Shown in pieces: positions 58,401-64,000 of a stretch of DNA of 64,000 nucleotides. Location: positions 3,534,001 to 3,598,000 of the forward strand of contig OX291545.1 of NCBI GenBank assembly GCA_946406115.1. Direction: 5' to 3'. The notes beneath the pieces are model-generated. The model did not search any database. It saw nothing but the letters and a program-made list of their open reading frames with translations, and had not been told where the DNA came from. The stretch's first letter is position 1, and each line of letters begins with the position of its first letter. The stretch is from Apoda limacodes. Lineage: Eukaryota; Arthropoda; Insecta; Lepidoptera; Limacodidae. The position numbers and the translations under genes are program-made.

Positions 58401-61400
58401 CGTCGTTAGTAGACGAACGTGCACCAGCCCACAGAGGTCTTCTCGCGGACCTCAGTTACGGCGTAGGGCCGTAGTAGAGTAATATATATACGTTGTACAT
58501 ATGTACTAAGAACCGTACGAGGACGGCTTTTTTATAGAAGAGAAGTAGATATACAATTAATTTGCAGTTTAGTAGTAGAATCCGTGAAAATAATTATCAG
58601 CAGAATTTTTCACAACCACGTCAAGCAGAACGTAAGGTAATCTGTTTTGACTTAGCGATGTCAAACATCTAGAGATTCTTTGATCTATGAATTCAAATTA
58701 CAACAGTGGTATAGACCTAAGAGCGGATGCCCAGAAACTTCCATCGTTTCCTACATCATCCGGTCCTTTACCGGAGATGGACCACCGGAAACGGTCGTTC
58801 CGTTATACTGCGATGTGACCCGCGGTCAGTTACCTACACACGGTGGCAAATGACGGGGCGAGCGCTAGCCTCACATCAGTTGGCAGAGATCTCGTTTGCA
58901 TTAATTTTTTTTGATTTTTCCTGAGCATGCATAACTTTTTATAATAATATTTAAGTAACTTTATACGAATAGTTCTTTACGAAGAGCCATTTACTGACCA
59001 ATCAGAACGAAGATGTTGCAAACCGTCCCTTGCCATACCCATGCATCGCTTAAAATTCGATCCAGTCTTAATCAAACTCGGGCTTATTGCAACGTTTTTA
59101 AAAAAAATAGCTCGGAAGATTACAAAACTCAATCTTGTTTTCCAATCATCCGGTAGTTTGCAAACTTCCTAGGATATTCACAATGATCTGTTTTGCCGAT
59201 TATACTACGACTAATATAAGAAATAGGAATAGCTCAAGAATGGAACTCTGTGAAACACCAATTTTAATATTTAACCCAGGATAGTGCTTCCCATTTATGT
59301 CAACAGTCTGAGAGATCTACAGTGCAGGCACGAGTCAATAGACTATTTCTTTTTTTTTATTTTTATATAAAAAGATTTTTCCACACTAAACACACACACA
59401 CACACACACACTTAATACTTAAATTGTCTTAATCCTTTTTTTTTATTGTTATATAATATTGTACCTATTTACCTAATTATTGTAACTAAATTTGAGATAG
59501 GAAGAGTGAATACCCTCAAACACAAGTTTTATTAATATCACTAGGTTTCACCTGTCAATGATTAATAAATATTTTGAATTTTTTTTTTAATTTGAACTAG
59601 GCCAAAGTATAAGTAAATGATTTATAAGAGACTGCTGACTACAGAAGTATAGCATGAGGAATCTCTTATTATCACTAATCCAATCCAAATACCAATCATT
59701 ATGTTGTTTGTTTTTTATATCTAAAATGTAATTACATTTAATTTCAGGTTGTTTTAGTTGAAACTAAAAGAGATAGGAAACCGTCAAGGATTTATATCGA
59801 AGACGATGACGATGAGAATCAGCCGGATGATGATGTTGTATTTGTCAAAAAGGTGACTGCCCCCCCTCCTGCTAAACCGTTCAAATTCTTTTTGACAAAA
59901 AATAATCGTCATACCTCAGATTCTAGTGATGACTCGGTGCAGTACTATAAGCTATGCAAAAAGCTAAATGACCGAAATACAAACTTATCTCCAAAACATT
60001 ATACTAAATTTAAATCACCTCCTGGAATTACTAAATCATATCGGAGAGAACCTGAACCTGTTCCAAGATGGATGCAACAAGCAAAAAAACCGAATCTCAT
60101 ACACACAAGGAATATATTTTCAGCTCTTAATGGTAATGGACGGACAACGCTATCAGAAGTATTTAACTTAGATGAAAAGAAAAATTACCAAGATTTAATA
60201 AAAAGAGTAGCTGAAACAACAAGACTTGCACCTCCGAGAAAACCAATAGAAATAATAAATTTGGCCGAAGATGCTGCGTCGTTTAGGAACACACAAAGAG
60301 ATCAAAAAAGGGCTCTAAATGAAATAAGATTTGTAGAGAAAGGCATCAATGCACAAAAAGAAAGCGAAGTAACCAAGGAGTACGACCCTATTACTGTAGC
60401 ATCAATAAATTCATCAGATTCTGAAGTTGAAATAGTTCCATCTGAATCTTCAACCACATCATCTGTAAAAATAAATCGTCAAAATTCACTTAAAGACGCA
60501 TTCAAAGATAGGCCTATAACAGCTAAAGATTGGCTCGCAAAGTTAGATACTAAGTATAAGAAGAAGTTGCAAGATAACCAAGTAAAAGCCAGAGATGTGC
60601 GTCGAGAGTGTGACATTATCTCCAAGGTTAATTTTGAACAAAGAGTAGCGCACTTAGAACACAAGTTAAAACATGAGTTAAGTATACCAGAGAGCCTAAT
60701 TGAAGAGGTTCCACCTACAGTAGAGTTACCAGAACTGACCCCAGAACAAGAGAAATTAATTAATAGAATCCTGGGACCTGGTCCTGTCGGACAAGTGCTT
60801 GTGGAGAAATTTAACTTGAGGATAACTAGGTAAGAAATACTCCACTTAAAATTTGTATCCCTCTGCTATAATCCGTCAAACCTAAAAACTGCTAATATCT
60901 TATGTAAGTGGGCCATAGTACGAACTATTTTGGGTTTCTTATGGTGTAAAAATTTTGCGTAACCTAGGTAAAACCGTCACATAAAGAGCAGTTATACGAA
61001 CAATAAAATGGCTCAATCCTGGGCAATGTTTGTCTATTATGACGTCACGACACCAACGACAACATCGAGCAATTTAGTGCGATGCTTACATGCAGTAATT
61101 ATTATATGTAGTAATTATTGCTAGAAATACCGACACAACAAGCGATATAAAGTAATTCCATAAATACGATTGCTTCAATACCTACGGCAACAGTGACCGA
61201 GCAATCGTTTTTCAAATGTAACTGCTCTTTTATTTTGATCGCACTGAATTCAAGGGAACTAGTATTTGAAATTGTCTTGTGTGTGATGTACTTAACTTTT
61301 ATTGCCACTTATCTTAACCGTAATCATACATTCTTTACAAATACTTTCATTATTCCTAACTGTAAATACTTGTTGAAATTTGGAATGTTACTCATATGTG

Positions 61401-61873
61401 CCTAAAAGAAATTTTCTGTAATATTAAATATTAGTATGAAAACACGTCGAATAAGATGAAAAAGTGATCCATCACGAGATTGCAGTTATAAATCATCTCT
61501 TTTACTCCTACATTTAGCATATTAGGAAACGGCGTCGATACACAGAAGTATAGTGGCGTGCGTGTAATGTAGTAGAGGAAAGCGTTGAGTAGAGGAAGGG
61601 TAGCGCTGATGTGTCATGTGCCAGAGTATCCTTTACCCCGGATAGGCGTACTATCAATTTGTTTTAATTTAAATAAAAAAATTCAGGCAAGATCTGAAGA
61701 CACTGTCTGGTTTGAACTGGCTGAATGACGAAGTGATAAATTTCTACATGAACTTGCTGATGCAGCGGTGCGAAGAACGGAAGGACTTGCCTAAGGTTTA
61801 TGCTACAAACACATTCTTCTATCCAAAATTAATGCAAAGTGGACAAGCTGGTCTAAGACGCTGGACGAGGAAG
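52417..61873 (+). CDS. SENP1/2-Ulp1 type SUMO protease, N-terminal five exons (3' part outside or lost)
   Basis: Exons: 52417-52499, 52696-52793, 52884-53119, 59748-60829 and 61687-61873. All introns are GT/AG and phases fit (2, 1, 0, 2, 0), giving 562 open codons. SENP/Ulp1 enzymes cut SUMO precursors and remove SUMO from proteins, in the nucleus and at the nuclear rim. The first 495 or so residues are low-complexity, acidic and Ser/Pro-rich, with SUMO-interaction-like motifs: DDDVVFV (about 166-172), IEIINLAED (about 306-314) and EVEIVPSES (about 365-373). The C48 peptidase domain starts at LRITRQDLKTL (about 496-506), then GLNWLNDEVINFYMNLL, ATNTFFYPKL and GLRRWTRK. The catalytic His, Asp, Gln and Cys follow this point in the family and are not seen intact before 64000. 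Intron 3 is 6.6 kb and full of repeats. Confidence 0.9.
54716..55290. repeat. Satellite-like array, about 100-bp unit, six copies
   Basis: Units contain 'atctgcgtaactattgattgtagactagtagtttctttacagaagtgatagatctcatcaagatctgcaattgaaggacagctgtcaaactagg' in varied form (given here as a rough average). The copies differ by substitutions and small gaps. The array lies in intron 3 of the SENP-type gene. Confidence 0.8.
56060..56965 (+). mobile_element. LINE family A 5' region and endonuclease, second 5'-only copy
   Basis: Matches 28290-29290: 'gttcctggcggtgagtaag', 'gcgtagacacg.cgtgctggta', 'ttcaatgtggattt'. Endonuclease scraps include LFAHMSLTTDKVVEQYP and LVILGDFNAHHRKWLSS. It breaks at about 56945, where 'aaagtcaaagtcaatttctttaata', a different repeat tail, begins. 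It lies in intron 3 of the SENP-type gene. Confidence 0.75.
56966..57460. other. Non-coding intron sequence
   Basis: AT-rich. The start looks like the tail of a second LINE family in reverse. No exon. Confidence 0.4.
57461..58810. mobile_element. Inverted-repeat element enclosing a tRNA-Lys fragment
   Basis: The arms 57486-57636 and 58590-58740 (about 151 bp) are inverted copies with some ten differences. Beyond them, 'ctgttataacggaacg' (57461) and 'cgttccgttatactg' (58796-58810) are also inverted, so the element probably extends there, with about 55 extra bases on the right side. The interior of about 950 bp has no clear ORF; one GC-rich stretch is at 58070-58440. No target duplication could be read with certainty. 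Confidence 0.75.
57639..57693 (-). tRNA. Truncated tRNA-Lys (CUU anticodon), probably a pseudogene
   Basis: The minus strand reads GCCCGGCTAGCTCAGTCGG, then TAAAGCATGAGACTCTTAAT, CTCAGGGTCGTGGGTT. That is the acceptor 5' strand, D arm with A box, anticodon arm with CTT, variable loop and half of the T arm of a eukaryotic tRNA-Lys. It stops at GGGTT, so the second half of the T arm and the 3' acceptor strand are absent. The break lies 2 nt from the inner end of an inverted-repeat arm. Confidence 0.8.
58811..59747. other. Non-coding intron sequence
   Basis: Last part of intron 3 of the SENP-type gene, with a CA repeat at 59390-59411. No gene seen. Confidence 0.45.
59390..59411. repeat. CA dinucleotide repeat
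   Basis: About eleven uninterrupted CA units. Confidence 0.9.
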
Positions 61874-62100
61874 GTATGTCATTTTCGTTTGTTTGCAGAG
61901 GACTAACAATAACTCTTCTGTTCATAAACAAGTGTGCACAGTGGCGATGGCGATCGTAGAAACTTTACTACCTTACCAAATAGAAAAGGTATTTTTCATG
62001 CATTCAGTCTTAAAAAAACTTTACGTCTTTGATTCGATTCGAATCGACCGCGCTACAATTGGCCGACCATTGCAAGTTCGATTTTCGATTAATTAAAGAT
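61874..62100 (+). other. Possible decayed continuation of the SENP catalytic region
   Basis: Reading on past exon 5 gives VCHFRLFAED then a stop. About 45 nt later VHKQVCTVAMAIVE and then KKLYVFDSI resemble the family order (V-H-W-C-x-A-I-V-D, then x-Y-Y-D-S-M) but lack the key His-Trp and carry extra bases. This may be a broken exon or chance. Confidence 0.25.
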
Positions 62101-62377
62101 TAGTTCAATGCTCGAGTTTTATTTTATTACAAAAGACAAAGAAGAAAGAACGTCTCTCAAAAGACTACCAACATTTACGTGCGACTTTTACAGAAACTGC
62201 TAATCTGGTAAAAAAATAGATAAGGCCTTTTTTCGCTAATAACTGAATTTGAAAATATTGCAAAATTGTAGAAGTAAAAAAGGAAGACATTTTAAGGTAT
62301 TTTACATCAACTTTTAGATTTTTTCTAAGGACTATAGTATAGGATTCTTCAATAAAGAAGGGATTAGGTTATTAAAG

Positions 62378-62475
62378 AGTCGCCAACTTGCGAGTAATGC
62401 CCCTGGCGGTGCAAGTGTTCATAGGCTGCGGTGACCGCTTAACATCAGGCGGACCGTTAGCTTGTTATTTTTTAT
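62378..62475 (+). repeat. LINE family A 3' tail
   Basis: 'ctggcggtgcaagtgttcataggctgcggtgaccgctta.catcaggcggaccg' matches the 46270-46350 end of the family. Confidence 0.7.
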
Positions 62476-63570
62476 ATGCCATAGTATACAAAAAATGCTG
62501 TCCAAGCAGAATTTCTATTTTTATTTCACGCGAATGTTGCATAAATTAACATACTTCATATTTTATATTTATAAAGTTAATTTGTTTGCGGCGGCGTATT
62601 AGAAAAACTCATTGCTTGTAAATTACCGTAGCTTGCTTGAAGCTAGGATACAAATTTGAAGATTTTAAAATATAATTTCATTTGCTTCAATTGTTAATAC
62701 AATACATATATTATTTAAGTATAAAAATAATTATTATAAATTTAGTAAATATTATTTACAGGCCATAAAAAATTACAATATAAGAAGTCTTATAGATAAG
62801 GTTAGGTTGCAGTGATAACTAAATAATAAATATTTAGTGATGTTTAAAAGATAGATTTACTCTAACCCCCGTACTAGTTAAAACTGTGTCACGGTGGGCT
62901 AGGGTTCCTCGTTCTTGTATATCATATTATAAATATTAAGTGTGAGCAATCCAAATAAAAACACAATTAACTTAGAATCATTGAGTGGAATTAAGATACA
63001 TTATAAGTGGGTAGAAATTAATACTTACTTTACGTTTTTACTAAATAGTTAAAATGAACATAAAAATTATTATTTACACAGCTGACCAATAAATAGTCGA
63101 CCGTGTATTAACGAAACCGAACCTTTAGTCCAAATTGCGTGTTTGTGACTTCACTATTTTCAGCTGAATGTTGATATGGCAGTTACAGTTTTGTCTTCAA
63201 TACATAAATATAGATTTAAAAAAAGTTAAAACATTTATAAGCCACTTTAGTGACCACAGCACTTCAGTAACAACACTTTTTTTTCACAGGGGTTTCATGG
63301 TCATAAATATGATGATGAATGGCATTTTTCTACATACTCTGAGCCACATGAGAGTGTAAAATGTAGTTTATATTTAAATTATTTATTTATTGTTACAATT
63401 TTTCACACATATTTTTAACTCAAAAGTACTTCCGGTTCTCGGTCAAATATAAACCAATAGGTGAATACGAGACTAAGATCGGTCGGTCTTTCGTTAATGA
63501 CCAAGGGGTTTCAAATTTACCTTGCGCCCTGAAGGCGGAGTTTCGAGGCCGGCGTGTACCACTGAGTCTT
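62476..63570. other. Non-coding stretch
   Basis: AT-rich DNA, either the next intron or 3' flank of the SENP-type gene. No exon with catalytic motifs was found. Confidence 0.4.
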
Positions 63571-63661
63571 TTTCTTAATTTCTCAAGTACATGGATTATT
63601 TACACCACTGGCTTTCGGTGAAGGTAAGGAAACCTGCATACGTCAAAAATAGAAGACGTGT
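63571..63661 (+). repeat. Dispersed repeat, 'ggaaacctgcata' type
   Basis: 'tggctttcggtgaaggtaaggaaacctgcatac' is a common lepidopteran repeat phrase. Confidence 0.5.
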
Positions 63662-64000
63662 GAAGTCCACAACGATCTCCAGCTATGTTCAGTTCCAAGA
63701 TCATTTGCAAGACAAGGTGAAGCTGGGGCCTAAAAAACTTGTAGTACTCAACAGAGCGAAGCTGTAATGTCCCTCAGGGCAAAGGTTGCTGCTTTACAAG
63801 TCGCAAGTACGGCCCCATATGGAGTACTGCTGCCATCTCTGGGTGGATGCACCCAGATACCAGCTTGACTCGCTTCAACAACGTGTTGTGAAAATCGTCG
63901 ACGATCCTAAACTCACATGCAGTATCGAAACCTTGAGTCTGAGGAGAGACTTTGCCTCCCTGTGTGTATTCTACCGCTTGTATAATGGGATGTGTCCTGA
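63662..64000 (+). mobile_element. LINE family A 3' coding scrap, cut by window end
   Basis: Nearly the same as 45690-46030: 'tccaagatcatttgcaagacaaggtgaagctggggcc', 'gtactcaacagagcgaagc' and 'gtctgaggagagactttgcctccctgtgtgt'. It carries the same breaks, including the 'taatgtccctcaggg' lesion, so both come from one already broken copy. Confidence 0.8.

Noticed and set aside
63293..63360. Acceptor-like site followed by GFHGHKYDDEWHFSTYSEPH
   Set aside because: It was considered as the next SENP exon, but it does not match the expected sequence after RRWTRK and has no clear donor. Left unassigned.

Overview
This window looks like nuclear DNA of a moth or butterfly. It is AT-rich and intron-bearing, with sparse host exons among many decayed transposons. 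Several repeats are of types common in Lepidoptera: a jockey-like LINE family, 'tagctgtgcccgcg' tails, and a CR1-like LINE with a TAATAA-type 3' tail. The species cannot be told from the sequence. Nothing bacterial or viral was recognised.

Host genes. (1) On the minus strand at 36301-38944 is a complete four-exon Maf/YhdE-family nucleotide pyrophosphatase gene of 207 codons, rebuilt here exon by exon. A piggyBac-type TTAA MITE sits 22 nt from the 3' splice site of its first intron. (2) On the minus strand at 39565-41541 is a three-exon small gene (89 codons) with compatible splice phases. The sequence just upstream, in the same frame, is the C-terminal half of a THAP zinc finger broken by two TGA codons. 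(3) On the plus strand from 52417 to beyond 61873 is a SUMO protease gene of the SENP1/2-Ulp1 type. Five exons (562 codons) cover a SIM-rich N-terminal half and the start of the C48 peptidase domain. The His/Asp/Cys catalytic part is not found intact before the window ends. A possible two-exon small gene (50324-51204) and other coding-looking scraps lie just upstream.

Mobile DNA by region. 0-4 kb: small hairpins, minisatellites and microsatellites. 4.16-7.5 kb: a nearly intact CR1/jockey-group LINE (minus). 8.37-9.38 kb: an inverted-repeat DNA element carrying a CRE-like palindrome, with a second copy at 49.9 kb. 12.3-14.9 kb: a pogo/Tigger-like transposon (TA target duplication) inserted in a LINE fragment. 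18.0-18.97 kb: a jockey-type LINE 3' end. 19.49-21.14 kb: a foldback element with near-identical 490-nt arms. 22.07-25.5 kb: a LOA-like LINE with RNase H, split by a second LINE tail. 28-33 kb: a 5' LINE fragment, a tandem repeat, and a duplicated composite repeat carrying a MITE. 44.1-46.4 kb: a second TTAA MITE and two LINE copies in opposite orientations. The long third SENP intron (53.1-59.7 kb) holds a roughly 100-bp satellite, a LINE 5' fragment, and an inverted-repeat element with a truncated tRNA-Lys(CUU) just inside one arm.

One LINE family (called 'family A' here) accounts for many pieces: 5' endonuclease parts at 28.3 and 56.1 kb, and 3' reverse transcriptase parts or tails at 11.4, 12.3, 35.1, 44.8, 45.3, 62.4 and 63.7 kb. 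All coordinates and translations were read by eye. Family names for repeats are by resemblance only.
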